Source of the DNA: Luteibacter sp. SG786
GTDB taxonomy: Bacteria; Pseudomonadota; Gammaproteobacteria; Xanthomonadales; Rhodanobacteraceae
Assembly: GCF_011759605.1 (NCBI RefSeq)
Contig: NZ_JAAOYX010000002.1
Location: 682,001-746,000 of the forward strand
Direction: 5' to 3'
DNA length: 64,000 nucleotides
The notes below the pieces were generated by a model. The model was not told the DNA's origin. It made no database searches and saw only the letters and a program-made list of their open reading frames with translations. Positions 26,837-35,504 of the stretch are shown here, one piece after another. Each line of letters opens with the position of its first letter. The first letter of the stretch is position 1. The position numbers and the translations under genes are program-made.

Positions 26837-27751
26837 ATGAGCAGCAACGCCACGGCCAACCGCCCTTCCGCACGCCTTCCCGTCGTCTACCACCGCAACA
26901 TGGAGATCGACGGCGTCAAGCTCGCCTATCGTGAAAGCGGCCCCGCCGGTGCGCCGGTGATGCTGCTGCTCCACGGATTCCCTACGTCGTCGCACATGTT
27001 CCGGCATCTCATTCCCGCCCTGGCCGATCGCTACCATGTGATCGCGCCCGACTATCCCGGCTACGGCGAGAGCGGCAGCCCCGATCGTTCGACATTCGAC
27101 TACACGTTCGCCAACTTCGGGAACCTGATACGCACGCTGCTGGAGCGCCTCCACGTCGAGAGCTACGCCATGTATGTGATGGACTATGGTGCGCCCGTGG
27201 GTTGGCAGCTCTTCGTGAAAGATCCAGACAAGCTCACCGCGCTCGTCGTGCAAAATGGCAACGCCTATGAAGAAGGCCTCAAGGCGTTCTGGGATCCGAT
27301 CAAGATCTACTGGGCCGACGGCGCGGCCGCGAGCCGCGACGCACTGCGCTGGCTGGTGAAGCTCGATACCACGATCTTCCAGTACACCGACGGTGTCGAC
27401 GACAAGGAGCGCATCTCGCCCGACAACTGGATCCACGACCAGGCGCTGCTCGACCGGCCCGGAAACGAAGACATCCAGATGGACGTGATGTACGACTATC
27501 GCAACAACGTGCCGCTCTATCCGGAGGTGCAGCGGCTGTTCCGCAAGCACCAGCCGCCGACCCTGATCGTGTGGGGCGAGCGGGACACGATCTTCCCCGC
27601 CGACGGTGCCCACCCGTACAAGCGCGACCTGGAAGATCTGGAATTCCACCTGATCCCCACGGGCCACTTCGTGCTGGAGGATCGTGGCGACGAAGTCATC
27701 CCGATGATCCGCGACTTCCTCGACCGCCGCATCGGCCACGCGAAGGGTTGA
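26837..27751 (+). CDS. Alpha/beta hydrolase, haloalkane dehalogenase/epoxide hydrolase-like
   Basis: The protein has 304 residues. The oxyanion motif LLLHGFPTSSHMFRHLIPAL is followed by VIAPDYPGYGESG and the nucleophile elbow VMDYGAPVG with Asp116, so the nucleophile is Asp as in dehalogenases and epoxide hydrolases. The base is His in PTGHFVLEDRGDEV. It is the second gene of the PPOX operon. Gene GAGGA lies before the ATG. Substrate unknown. Confidence 0.9.
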   Translation: MSSNATANRPSARLPVVYHRNMEIDGVKLAYRESGPAGAPVMLLLHGFPTSSHMFRHLIPALADRYHVIAPDYPGYGESGSPDRSTFDYTFANFGNLIRTLLERLHVESYAMYVMDYGAPVGWQLFVKDPDKLTALVVQNGNAYEEGLKAFWDPIKIYWADGAAASRDALRWLVKLDTTIFQYTDGVDDKERISPDNWIHDQALLDRPGNEDIQMDVMYDYRNNVPLYPEVQRLFRKHQPPTLIVWGERDTIFPADGAHPYKRDLEDLEFHLIPTGHFVLEDRGDEVIPMIRDFLDRRIGHAKG

Positions 27752-27770
27752 GTCCACGGCAAGGAAGGCG

Positions 27771-27804
27771 ACAACCGCTCCCGCCCGACGGCGGGAGTGG
27801 TTGT
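27771..27804 (+). terminator. Strong stem-loop after the hydrolase gene
   Basis: ACAACCGCTCCCGCC pairs with GGCGGGAGTGGTTGT over 15 bp with one G-U pair and a four-base loop, 20 bases after the stop. No long T-run follows. Confidence 0.6.
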
Positions 27805-27937
27805 TACCGTTCTTGTCGCGTTTGGCCGCGAAGCCGCTGCCACCGGGCTGCAACAATCGGGCGGGAAGATGGCGCGCCCGCCGGGGCCGGCCGACAGGGG
27901 GCCTGCCTGGTCGCGGGATGCTCCTCCGGATCTCCCC

Positions 27938-28471
27938 ATGTTGAAGCTCCACCTCGCCGCGCCTCCCCGCCGCGCGGCTGTCATCGTTGCCGCCGCGGTC
28001 GTCGTCGTGGCAGCGGCCGCTGCGTTCGCCTCGATGCACCTGCACCGCACGGGCGGCGCAGGCACGTCCGATACCGACACCCCCGCGACCGCCGCGAGCG
28101 ACGATGCCGGCTCGAGCGGCGTCGACATCCTCCTTGGGCTGGCGCGCGAAGCCACGCGCGACGGTCGCCTCGTGTCGCCGCAGGGCAACAATGCGTATGA
28201 GTACTACCTCAGTGTGATTCAGCTGGAACCGACGAACGCCACCGCGCAGGATGCATTGCGCGAGACGCTACCTTTCGCCGCCCAGGAAATCGAACAGCTG
28301 ATCAACCGCCGACAGCTGGACGAGGCGCGTCGTGAAATCGCCTTGCTCCGCGACTACGACGCGACGAACTACACACTCATCATCCTGGGTGCGAAGCTGG
28401 ATGCCCAACAGCAGGTCGTCACCGCCGAAGACGAGGCGAAGGCCGACGCGATGCGGCGGCGCAACGGCTAG
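27938..28471 (+). CDS. Membrane-anchored protein resembling the N-terminal part of TonB-like transducers
   Basis: The protein has 177 residues from MLKLHLAAPPRRAAVIVAAA. A single N-terminal membrane helix (about residues 13-30) is followed by a Ser/Thr/Ala linker and a helical domain (ILLGLAREATRDGRLVSPQG, NNAYEYYLSVIQLEPTNATA, QLDEARREIALLRDYDATNY). I recall this domain from the middle of some Xanthomonadales TonB-type energy transducers, but no TonB C-terminal domain is present. Function unknown; the assignment is inference from memory of the family. Confidence 0.7.
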   Translation: MLKLHLAAPPRRAAVIVAAAVVVVAAAAAFASMHLHRTGGAGTSDTDTPATAASDDAGSSGVDILLGLAREATRDGRLVSPQGNNAYEYYLSVIQLEPTNATAQDALRETLPFAAQEIEQLINRRQLDEARREIALLRDYDATNYTLIILGAKLDAQQQVVTAEDEAKADAMRRRNG

Positions 28472-28569
28472 CCGAATTCAGGTCGGGGACATACCGTTTG
28501 GCCGGGGGTCACGCAGGGGACGGCCCACGGCGCGATAATGCCGACCCCAAGCAGGCAAGGAGCCTTTCC

Positions 28570-28866
28570 ATGAGCCGAGTGAGTTCGCTCTTTTTTCCGC
28601 TGATTCTCGCCGTGGCCGCTGTCGGCGGCTGTCATGCGGGGTCGACGACGCATACCAAACCCGTCGCCGGTTTTGTCACCGACATGAAAGCGTTCGACGC
28701 CTTCATTGCGACGAAGCCCACGCCCGAACAATTCCATATCGCCTACCCCGACGTCATGCTCGTGACGCCCGGCACCATGACGACGAGGGAAATGCGCCAG
28801 AACAACAGTCGCTATTTTCCGAAGATGGATGCGGAAGGCCGCATCGTCGGTGGATCGTTCATGTAA
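28570..28866 (+). CDS. Small exported lipoprotein, paralogue of the 29010 gene
   Basis: The 98-residue protein from MSRVSSLFFPLILAVAAVGG has AAGGAGC upstream and a lipobox VGGC. The mature part ends in MTTREMRQNNSRYF...GRIVGGSFM. This ending is shared with the next gene (TREL, NSRYF, GRIVGGYF), so the two are tandem paralogues. No family is recognised; a structural or inhibitor-like role in the envelope cannot be excluded. Confidence 0.75.
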   Translation: MSRVSSLFFPLILAVAAVGGCHAGSTTHTKPVAGFVTDMKAFDAFIATKPTPEQFHIAYPDVMLVTPGTMTTREMRQNNSRYFPKMDAEGRIVGGSFM

Positions 28867-29009
28867 CACGGTGCGAAGCCCTACGCTTTCTGTGGGCATA
28901 ACAGAAGGGCTGATTCAGGTAACGCAGGGGCTGTGTAGGCGAACGTGCCTGCGGGTATCCCACCGCAGGTCGCGGTGAAGCCCTTCAACGCTAATGGAGT
29001 CCTTGAATC

Positions 29010-29342
29010 ATGGAAAAGATGATCCGCACAGCCCTCGTCGCCCTGCTCATGGCGGCCCCGCTCGCCGCAACGGCGCAGACCGGTTCCTCCCAGACCACGC
29101 GCGGCGTGCACGGTGGTGGCGTGCTCGTCCCTGCCGGCGGTTCGTGCGGCGTGACCGACCTCGTTTCCTTTGCCCAGTTCATTGCGGGACGGCCGACCAT
29201 CTCGGCATTCCAGGCGGCATACGGCTGCGTGCACCTGGTTCTTCCGGGCGACTTCTCCACCCGCGAGCTCCGTAGCGACAACAGCCGCTACTTCGCCGAG
29301 GTCGATTCGTTCGGCCGCATCGTGGGCGGCTACTTCCAGTAA
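29010..29342 (+). CDS. Small exported protein, paralogue of the 28570 gene
   Basis: The 110-residue protein has a classical signal peptide cleaved after AAPLAATAQ. The mature part contains two cysteines (GGSCGVTD and AAYGCVHL) that may form a disulfide, and ends FSTRELRSDNSRYF...GRIVGGYFQ. It aligns with the upstream lipoprotein over the last ~60 residues without gaps in the core motif. The lipid anchor of the paralogue is replaced by simple export. Function unknown. Confidence 0.78.
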   Translation: MEKMIRTALVALLMAAPLAATAQTGSSQTTRGVHGGGVLVPAGGSCGVTDLVSFAQFIAGRPTISAFQAAYGCVHLVLPGDFSTRELRSDNSRYFAEVDSFGRIVGGYFQ

Positions 29343-29349
29343 GACGCAG

Positions 29350-29371
29350 GGAACGCCCGCCAGGGCGTTCC
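29350..29371 (+). terminator. Terminator hairpin after the small exported protein gene
   Basis: GGAACGCCC-GCCA-GGGCGTTCC is a perfect 9 bp stem eight bases after the stop, followed by TTCC. Confidence 0.6.
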
Positions 29372-29401
29372 TTCCCCGGGGCCAGCGACTACAATGGCGC
29401 C

Positions 29402-29941
29402 ATGTCATCCCCGATCCGCCCTTTCCGGGGCATCCTCCCGCGCCTCGGCGCACGCGCCTATGTCGACCCCGCCGCCACGCTCATCGGCGATGTCGAGTTG
29501 GCCGACGACGTGTCGATCTGGCCGGGAGCGGTGCTCCGCGGCGACGTGCACCATATCCGTATCGGCGCGCGTAGCAATGTGCAGGACGGCGCCATCGTCC
29601 ACGTGACCCACGACGGCCCGTACACGCCTGGCGGGTTCCCCACGATCGTCGGCAGCGATGTAACGATCGGCCACGGCGCCGTCATTCACGCCTGCACGAT
29701 CGAGGACGGTTGTCTTATCGGCATGCACGCCACCGTCCTGGACGGAGCCGTGGTCAGGAAAAACGGATTCGTGGGTGCCGGTGCCGTGGTCGCGCCCGGC
29801 AAGGTGGTCGGCGAACGCGAACTCTGGCTGGGCAACCCGGCCCGGATGGTGCGCGTGCTGTCCGACGCCCAGGTCGAACAGCTCTACTACTCCGCCGCCA
29901 ACTACGTCCGCCTGAAGGACGATTATCTGGCGAGCCTCTAG
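29402..29941 (+). CDS. Gamma carbonic anhydrase family protein, YrdA-like
   Basis: This 179-residue left-handed beta-helix protein has hexapeptide repeats such as VGSDVTIGHGAVIHACTIED and GCLIGMHATVLDGAVV. The three histidines of the metal site are present in VHVTHD, IGHGAVIHAC and GMHAT. It begins PFRGILPRLGARAYVDPAAT and is the YrdA/CaiE-like cytoplasmic trimer. Catalytic carbonic anhydrase activity is not proven for this subgroup. Confidence 0.92.
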   Translation: MSSPIRPFRGILPRLGARAYVDPAATLIGDVELADDVSIWPGAVLRGDVHHIRIGARSNVQDGAIVHVTHDGPYTPGGFPTIVGSDVTIGHGAVIHACTIEDGCLIGMHATVLDGAVVRKNGFVGAGAVVAPGKVVGERELWLGNPARMVRVLSDAQVEQLYYSAANYVRLKDDYLASL

Positions 29942-30018
29942 CCGGGGCCCCGGCACGTCTTCCTGCTTGATTTGGATTCGCCGGGGCACCACGCTGATCG
30001 CCTGACAGGAGATCAGCC

Positions 30019-32064
30019 ATGGACACCCAGACCAACCCCCTGCTCGACCCCAACGGCCTGCCCGCCTTCTCGGCCATCCGGCCCGAGCACGTGGAACCGG
30101 CCATCGACGCCCTCGTGGCGGAGCAGCGGGCCGCCATCCAGCACATTGCCGCACCCGGCGGCGTGCGCGATTTCGAGCACGTGATGCTTGCCCAGGAGCG
30201 CCTCGACCAGACCCTGGCCCGGGCCTGGGCGCCGGTGAGCCACCTGCATTCGGTGGCGGATTCCGAGGCCCTGCGCAAGGCGCACGGCAACGCCGAGGAG
30301 AAGCTCACCGATCTGGGTATCGAAGTCGGCCAGAATCGGGATCTTTATGCCGCCGTGCAGGCCGTGGCCGACCGCGACGATTTCGCTTCCCTTCCCGTGG
30401 CCGCGCGTGCCGCCGTCGACCATGCGCTGCGCGACTTCCGCCTTTCGGGCGTGGCGCTGGAGGAACCTGCGCGCAGCCGCTTCCGCGAGATCGGCGTGGA
30501 GCTTTCCCGTTTAACCACCGAGTTCTCGAACGCCGTGCTCGATGCTACCGAGGCGTGGCACAAGCACATCACCGATGAGCGCGATCTCGCCGGCATTCCG
30601 GCGTCGGGCCGCGCGGTGCTGCGCGAATACGCGCGCGAGGAAAACCTCGAGGGTTTCCTGGTGACGTTGAAACAGCCGAGCGTGCAGGCCGTGCTGACCT
30701 ATGCCGAGAAGCGTGACCTGCGCGAGGCGGTGTACTACGCGTACCAGACGCGCGCTTCCGACCAGGGCCCCTCGAAAGGCAAGTTCGACAACTCCGAACG
30801 CATCGAGAAGATCGTCGCGCTGCGCCATGAGGCCGCGCAGCTGCTCGGCTTCGCCAATGCCGCCGAGGAATCGCTCGCCACGAAGATGGCCACCTCGCCC
30901 GACGTGGTGCTCGCCTTCCTGCGCGACCTGGCTGCGAGGGCAAAGCCGGTGGCGCGCAAGGAGCTGGACGAACTGCGGCGCTTCGCCACCGAGGAGCTGA
31001 AGATCGACAATCTGGAACCCTGGGACGTGGCTTTCGCCGCGGAGCGCCTGCGGCAGCGTCTCTACGCCATCGACGAAGAACAGATCAAACCGTATTTCCC
31101 CGCATCCGCCGCGATCGACGGCCTGCTCATGGTGGTGGAGCGCCTGTACGGCATCCGCTTCGCGCCGCGTTCCGACGTCGACACATGGCACAAGGACGTC
31201 ACGTACTACGACCTGATCGATGCCGACGGCACGGTCTTCGCGGGTGCCTACCTCGATCTCTATGCGCGGTCGGGCAAGCGCGGCGGTGCCTGGATGGACG
31301 TGTGCGCGGCCCGCTTCCGCGACGGCGACCGGCTGCAGCTGCCCGTGGCCTTCCTTACCTGCAACTTCCCGCCGCCGACCGAAGGCAAACCGGCCCTGCT
31401 CACGCACGACGACGTGCTTACCCTGTTCCACGAATTCGGCCACGGGCTGCATCACATGCTGACGGAGGTGGACATTCCGTCGGTGGGCGGCATCGACGGT
31501 GTCGAATGGGACGCCGTGGAACTTCCGAGCCAGTTCATGGAGAACTTCGCCTGGGATCGCGATGCGCTGCGCTCGTTCGCGAAGCATTACGAAACCGGCG
31601 AGCCGCTGCCCGACGACCTGTACCAGCGCATGCTCGACGCGCGCCACTTCCATGCCGGCCTGTTCCTCGTGCGCCAGCTGGAATTCGGCCTGTTCGATTT
31701 CCGCCTGCACCTCGAATACGACCCGGCCCGGGGTGCCCGCCCGCTGGACGTACTGGAGGAGGTGCGGAGGGAGGTGGCCGTGCTGCATCCCCCGGCGTGG
31801 CAGCGGTTCCCGCATGCGTTCACCCACATTTTCGCGGGCGGTTATTCGGCGGGTTACTACAGTTACCTCTGGGCTGAGGTGCTTTCCGCCGACGCCTTCG
31901 AGGCGTTCGAGGAGGCCGGCGTGCTCGACCGCGCCACGGGCGAGCGCTTCCGCAAGGAAGTGCTGGCGGTGGGCGCCACGCGTCCCGCCCTGGAATCGTT
32001 CAAGGCCTTCCGTGGCCGCGAGCCGCGTCCGGACGCACTGCTGAAGAGCTACGGCCTGGCCTGA
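30019..32064 (+). CDS. prlC: Oligopeptidase A, M3 family zinc metallopeptidase
   Basis: The 681-residue protein has the zinc site HEFGHGLHHML at 471-481, with the third ligand in DAVELPSQFMENFAWD. Length and the terminal AFKAFRGREPRPDALLKSYG match E. coli PrlC. It degrades cytoplasmic peptides, including cleaved signal peptides. It is preceded by AGGAG and followed by a strong terminator. Confidence 0.97.
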   Translation: MDTQTNPLLDPNGLPAFSAIRPEHVEPAIDALVAEQRAAIQHIAAPGGVRDFEHVMLAQERLDQTLARAWAPVSHLHSVADSEALRKAHGNAEEKLTDLGIEVGQNRDLYAAVQAVADRDDFASLPVAARAAVDHALRDFRLSGVALEEPARSRFREIGVELSRLTTEFSNAVLDATEAWHKHITDERDLAGIPASGRAVLREYAREENLEGFLVTLKQPSVQAVLTYAEKRDLREAVYYAYQTRASDQGPSKGKFDNSERIEKIVALRHEAAQLLGFANAAEESLATKMATSPDVVLAFLRDLAARAKPVARKELDELRRFATEELKIDNLEPWDVAFAAERLRQRLYAIDEEQIKPYFPASAAIDGLLMVVERLYGIRFAPRSDVDTWHKDVTYYDLIDADGTVFAGAYLDLYARSGKRGGAWMDVCAARFRDGDRLQLPVAFLTCNFPPPTEGKPALLTHDDVLTLFHEFGHGLHHMLTEVDIPSVGGIDGVEWDAVELPSQFMENFAWDRDALRSFAKHYETGEPLPDDLYQRMLDARHFHAGLFLVRQLEFGLFDFRLHLEYDPARGARPLDVLEEVRREVAVLHPPAWQRFPHAFTHIFAGGYSAGYYSYLWAEVLSADAFEAFEEAGVLDRATGERFRKEVLAVGATRPALESFKAFRGREPRPDALLKSYGLA

Positions 32065-32071
32065 GCCGGCT

Positions 32072-32108
32072 GCCGCGCGGCGCCGGTCGCCGCGCGGCTT
32101 TCCTTTAC
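32072..32108 (+). terminator. Rho-independent terminator after prlC
   Basis: GCCGCGCGGCG and CGCCGCGCGGC form an 11 bp stem with loop CCGGT, followed by TTTCCTTT, directly after the prlC stop and just before xthA. Confidence 0.8.
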
Positions 32109-32117
32109 AATGGCGCC

Positions 32118-32885
32118 ATGAAGATCGCGTCATGGAACGTCAACTCTCTCAAGGTCCGCCTGCCCCACCTCCAGCAGTGGCTGGCGGAGGCGCAGCCAGA
32201 CATCGTCGCCCTGCAGGAAACCAAGATCGTCGACGAGAAGTTTCCCGTCGACGAAATCGCGGCCATGGGTTACCGGGCGGTGTTCTCGGGCCAGAAGACC
32301 TATAACGGCGTGGCGATCCTGGCGCGTGACCAGCCCGTCGACGTCGTGACCGACATCGAAGGCCTGGACGACCCCCAGCGGCGCATCCTCGCCGCCACTG
32401 TCGGCGACATCCGGGTCGTGAACCTCTATGTGGTGAACGGCAAGGCCATCGGCGACGAAAAATACGACTACAAGCTGCACTGGCTGGCCCGCGTGCGCGA
32501 TTTCCTCGCATCGGAGATCGCCCGTCATCCCAAGCTGGTGGTGCTCGGCGACTTCAACATCTGCCGCGACGACCGCGACGTGTACGATCCCGTGGCATGG
32601 GGCGAGGACATCTTCTGCTCGCCGCCGGAGCGCGCCGCGCTCCAGGCCCTGTTCGATGTCGGCCTTCATGACAGTTTCCGTCTTTTCACCGAAGATGCCG
32701 GCCTTTTCAGCTGGTGGGACTACCGACAGGCCGCCTTCCGTCGCAACATGGGGCTGCGGATCGACCTCATCTTGATCAGCGATGCGCTCAAATCCATCGC
32801 GACCTCGTCGATCATCGACAAGGCGCCGCGCAAGTGGGAACAGCCGTCCGACCACGCGCCCGTCGCGTTGGAGTTGAACCTTTGA
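32118..32885 (+). CDS. xthA: Exodeoxyribonuclease III
   Basis: The 255-residue protein starts MKIASWNVNSLKVRLPHLQQ. The AP-endonuclease motifs LQETKI (Mg-binding Glu), GDFNI and the final SDHAPVALEL with the catalytic His are all present. It repairs abasic sites and has 3'-exonuclease activity. The downstream YecA-like gene starts within its stop codon. Confidence 0.96.
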   Translation: MKIASWNVNSLKVRLPHLQQWLAEAQPDIVALQETKIVDEKFPVDEIAAMGYRAVFSGQKTYNGVAILARDQPVDVVTDIEGLDDPQRRILAATVGDIRVVNLYVVNGKAIGDEKYDYKLHWLARVRDFLASEIARHPKLVVLGDFNICRDDRDVYDPVAWGEDIFCSPPERAALQALFDVGLHDSFRLFTEDAGLFSWWDYRQAAFRRNMGLRIDLILISDALKSIATSSIIDKAPRKWEQPSDHAPVALELNL

Positions 32886-33553
32886 ATACACCCAAGTCCG
32901 AATGGCCGAGCTCCCTCGACGACAAGGAACTCGAAGAACTCGATACGTACCTGCGCGCGCACGGCGGTGAGGGCGACCTCATGCTCGACGGCGTGCACGG
33001 GCTCCTTTCGGCGGTGGCCATCGGTCCGCTGGAGGTCAAGCCCGAGGAGTGGCTGCACGAGGTGCTGCACGACGCTTTCGACGACGAGAACGAGGGCAAT
33101 CGGGTGCTCGCCCTCCTGGCCAAGCTCAACGATTCCATCAGCGCCGAACTGGACGTCGACGCGTACGAGCCGATCCTGGGCGAGGTCGACACGGAAGAAG
33201 GCCCGTTGCTCTCGGCCGCGGGCTGGTGTGAAGGCTTCAGCCGCGGCATCGACATGCGCGCCCAGATCTGGGAAAACCGGCTGGCGGAAGACCCCACGCT
33301 GATGCAGCTGCTCGGTCCGATCATGGCCCTGGCCGTCGACGAGGGCGTGCTCCAGGCAGACACCGAGTTCGAGAAGCTCACCGACGAGGAATACGACGAG
33401 TGCCTGGGCCAGTTGCCCGGGGTGCTCAACGCCGTGGGCGACTACTGGCGCGAAAACCCCCCCACCGAGGCCGAACTGCAGGCCCTCACCCGCCCCCGCA
33501 CGGAAGGCGAGGAAGGCCCGCCAAGACAGCGCGCCGGACATTGGGTGCACTGA
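32882..33553 (+). CDS. YecA/YgfB-like UPF0149 family protein
   Basis: The 223-residue protein starts at a TTG (32882) overlapping the xthA stop (TTTGA), suggesting translational coupling. SLDDKELEELDTYLRAHGGE, LMLDGVHGLLSAVAIGPLEV and AAGWCEGFSRGIDMR are typical of the UPF0149 family. The SEC-C metal-binding tail of some YecA proteins is missing. Function unknown; cytoplasmic. Confidence 0.85.
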   Translation: MNTPKSEWPSSLDDKELEELDTYLRAHGGEGDLMLDGVHGLLSAVAIGPLEVKPEEWLHEVLHDAFDDENEGNRVLALLAKLNDSISAELDVDAYEPILGEVDTEEGPLLSAAGWCEGFSRGIDMRAQIWENRLAEDPTLMQLLGPIMALAVDEGVLQADTEFEKLTDEEYDECLGQLPGVLNAVGDYWRENPPTEAELQALTRPRTEGEEGPPRQRAGHWVH

Positions 33554-33576
33554 TCGCACAACGGGCGGCGACGGAT

Positions 33577-33659
33577 TGTGGGAGCCGGCTCCGCCGGCTC
33601 TCCGGCGGCAGTGGGTCAGCTTGCCGCGAGCACCCATCGCCGCTGAAGCGGCTCCCACA
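33577..33659. repeat. Intergenic palindromic repeat, full unit
   Basis: An 83 bp copy starts TGTGGGAGCCGGCTCCGCCG and ends CCGCTGAAGCGGCTCCCACA, the first of two adjacent copies upstream of the pirin gene. Confidence 0.88.
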
Positions 33660-33677
33660 AAAAGCCAGTCCGCACTA

Positions 33678-33750
33678 TGTGGGAGCCGGCTATGCCGGCG
33701 ATACCGCGGCAGCGGGCCAGCGTTCCGTGGCCGTTGAAGTGGCTCGCATA
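33678..33750. repeat. Intergenic palindromic repeat, second copy with decayed right arm
   Basis: This copy starts TGTGGGAGCCGGCTATGCCG 18 bases after the previous copy and ends in a degenerate arm (TGAAGTGGCTCGCATA). Confidence 0.75.
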
Positions 33751-33842
33751 ATGGGCGTTGCCCGGAAACGCAGCGTTCGCGCGGCACGTCTTGGCGCGGG
33801 GTTACCCAGAGCGCATCTTGTGCCCCAACAAAGGAGCACCCC

Positions 33843-34676
33843 ATGACCACCCAACGCCACATCACCCGCCGCGTGCGCGGCATGGACACCTCCGACGGCG
33901 CGGGCGTGAAGCTCAAGCGCGTGATCGGCCAGCCTGCGCTCGACATGCTGGACCCGTTCCTGCTGCTCGACGAATTTCGCTCCGACCAGGCCGGCGACTA
34001 CATCGAAGGGTTCCCCGAGCATCCGCACCGGGGTTTCGAGACGGTGACCTACATGCTGGCCGGCCGCATGCAGCACGGCGACAACCATGGCAATCGCGGC
34101 GACCTCGGTCCCGGCAGCGTGCAGTGGATGACCGCGGGCCGCGGCATCCTGCACTCCGAGATGCCGCAGCAGGAGGAGGGCCTCATGTGGGGTTTCCAGC
34201 TGTGGGTGAACCTGCCCGCTGCGGACAAGATGGTCGAGCCCCGTTACCAGGACATCCCGCCTGCCTCGATCCCGGTCGTGCATCCGGCCGAAGGCGTCAC
34301 GGTGCGCGTGGTGGCCGGTGAACTGGCGGGAGCGAAGGGCCCGGTCAGCGGCATCAGCACCGAGCCCGTGTACCTCGACATCGCCCTGGACGCCGGCGCG
34401 CATTTCGATCTGGCGCTGCCGGAGGGCCATAGCGCCTTCGCCTATGTCTTCGACGGCGAATCCGCGACGGTGGCCGGCGAATCGCTGGCGCGCAGCGAAC
34501 TGGCGGTGCTTTCGAAGGGCGATTCCGTGAGCTTCGCCGCCACGCAACCCGCCCGGGTCCTGCTCGTGGCCGGTCGCCCGCTCGCCGAGCCGGTCGCCCG
34601 ATACGGTCCGTTTGTCATGAACACGCCTGCGCAGATCCACGAGGCGATCGCGGATTTCCGGGCCGGCAAGTTCTGA
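33843..34676 (+). CDS. Pirin family protein
   Basis: The 277-residue bicupin has the pirin motif PFLLLDEF, then HPHRGFETVTYMLAGRMQHG and WMTAGRGILHSEMP, which carry the metal-binding His and Glu. Bacterial pirins bind iron, some with quercetinase activity. The role here is unknown. AAGGAG lies nine bases before the ATG. The C-terminal PFVMNTPAQIHEAIADFRAG is standard. Confidence 0.93.
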   Translation: MTTQRHITRRVRGMDTSDGAGVKLKRVIGQPALDMLDPFLLLDEFRSDQAGDYIEGFPEHPHRGFETVTYMLAGRMQHGDNHGNRGDLGPGSVQWMTAGRGILHSEMPQQEEGLMWGFQLWVNLPAADKMVEPRYQDIPPASIPVVHPAEGVTVRVVAGELAGAKGPVSGISTEPVYLDIALDAGAHFDLALPEGHSAFAYVFDGESATVAGESLARSELAVLSKGDSVSFAATQPARVLLVAGRPLAEPVARYGPFVMNTPAQIHEAIADFRAGKF

Positions 34677-34726
34677 CGGTTTCGCGGAAGCCGTTCGCGA
34701 CAAGGCCCCGGACAGGCTGTAATCTG

Positions 34727-35416
34727 ATGGGCATGTCCAGACAAAAGCATGCCTTTCTGTTCGACCTCGACGGCACCCTCGTCGACAGCGTTTACCAGCA
34801 CGTGCTCGCGTGGAAGGAATCGCTCGACATGGAGGGCATCGACCTCTCCGTGTGGCGTATCCATCGCAAGATCGGCATGAGCGGTGGCCTGTTCACCGAC
34901 ATCCTGCTGCGCGAGACCGGCACGGAAATTACCCCGGACCGCATCGACCGCCTGCGTCGCAACCACGCGGCGGCCTATGGCCGGCTGGCCGAAGCCGGTG
35001 CCGTGCGCCCCCTGCCGGGCGCCGTCGAACTGCTTGCCTGGCTGACGGACGCCGGGATTCCCTGGGCCATCGCCACCTCCGGGCGCATGGAAACGGCCTC
35101 GCACAACATCGCCGCCCTGGGCGTCGATCCGGCCAAGGTGCCGGTGGTCACGCGCGACCAGGTGCGCCACGCCAAGCCGGATCCCGACCTGTTCGTCACG
35201 GCGGCCCAGCGCCTCGGCACCGACATTCGCGACGCCATGGTGATCGGCGACGCCATCTGGGACATGCTGGCAGCCCAGCGGGCCCGGGCCCTCGGGATCG
35301 GCCTGCTCTCGGGCGGATACGGCGAGAACGAACTGGAACGGGCGGGGGCCTACCGGGTGTTCGAAGACCCGGCTGACATGCTCCGGCACATCGACGAAAT
35401 CGCGGCGCGAAGCTGA
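34727..35416 (+). CDS. HAD superfamily phosphatase, phosphoglycolate/beta-phosphoglucomutase-like
   Basis: The 229-residue protein shows HAD motif I FDLDGTLVDSVYQHVLAWKE, motif II IATSG, a Lys in HAKPDPDLFV and motif III VIGDAIWDM. The helical cap is of class C1. Likely a cytoplasmic sugar- or glycolate-phosphate phosphatase; the substrate is unclear. It follows the pirin gene by 50 bases. Confidence 0.9.
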   Translation: MGMSRQKHAFLFDLDGTLVDSVYQHVLAWKESLDMEGIDLSVWRIHRKIGMSGGLFTDILLRETGTEITPDRIDRLRRNHAAAYGRLAEAGAVRPLPGAVELLAWLTDAGIPWAIATSGRMETASHNIAALGVDPAKVPVVTRDQVRHAKPDPDLFVTAAQRLGTDIRDAMVIGDAIWDMLAAQRARALGIGLLSGGYGENELERAGAYRVFEDPADMLRHIDEIAARS

Positions 35417-35504
35417 ACGGATTCAACAAGTTCCCTTAGGCGTTTAGCCGGGGGACGGGTAGGGGTTCGTAGCATTGGCCTGTAAGCAAAGGATTTGACC
35501 GACC

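Noticed and set aside
26474-28045. Long minus-strand reading frame opposite the PPOX and hydrolase genes
   Set aside because: It runs across two well-supported genes and the terminator hairpin, and has no family resemblance.
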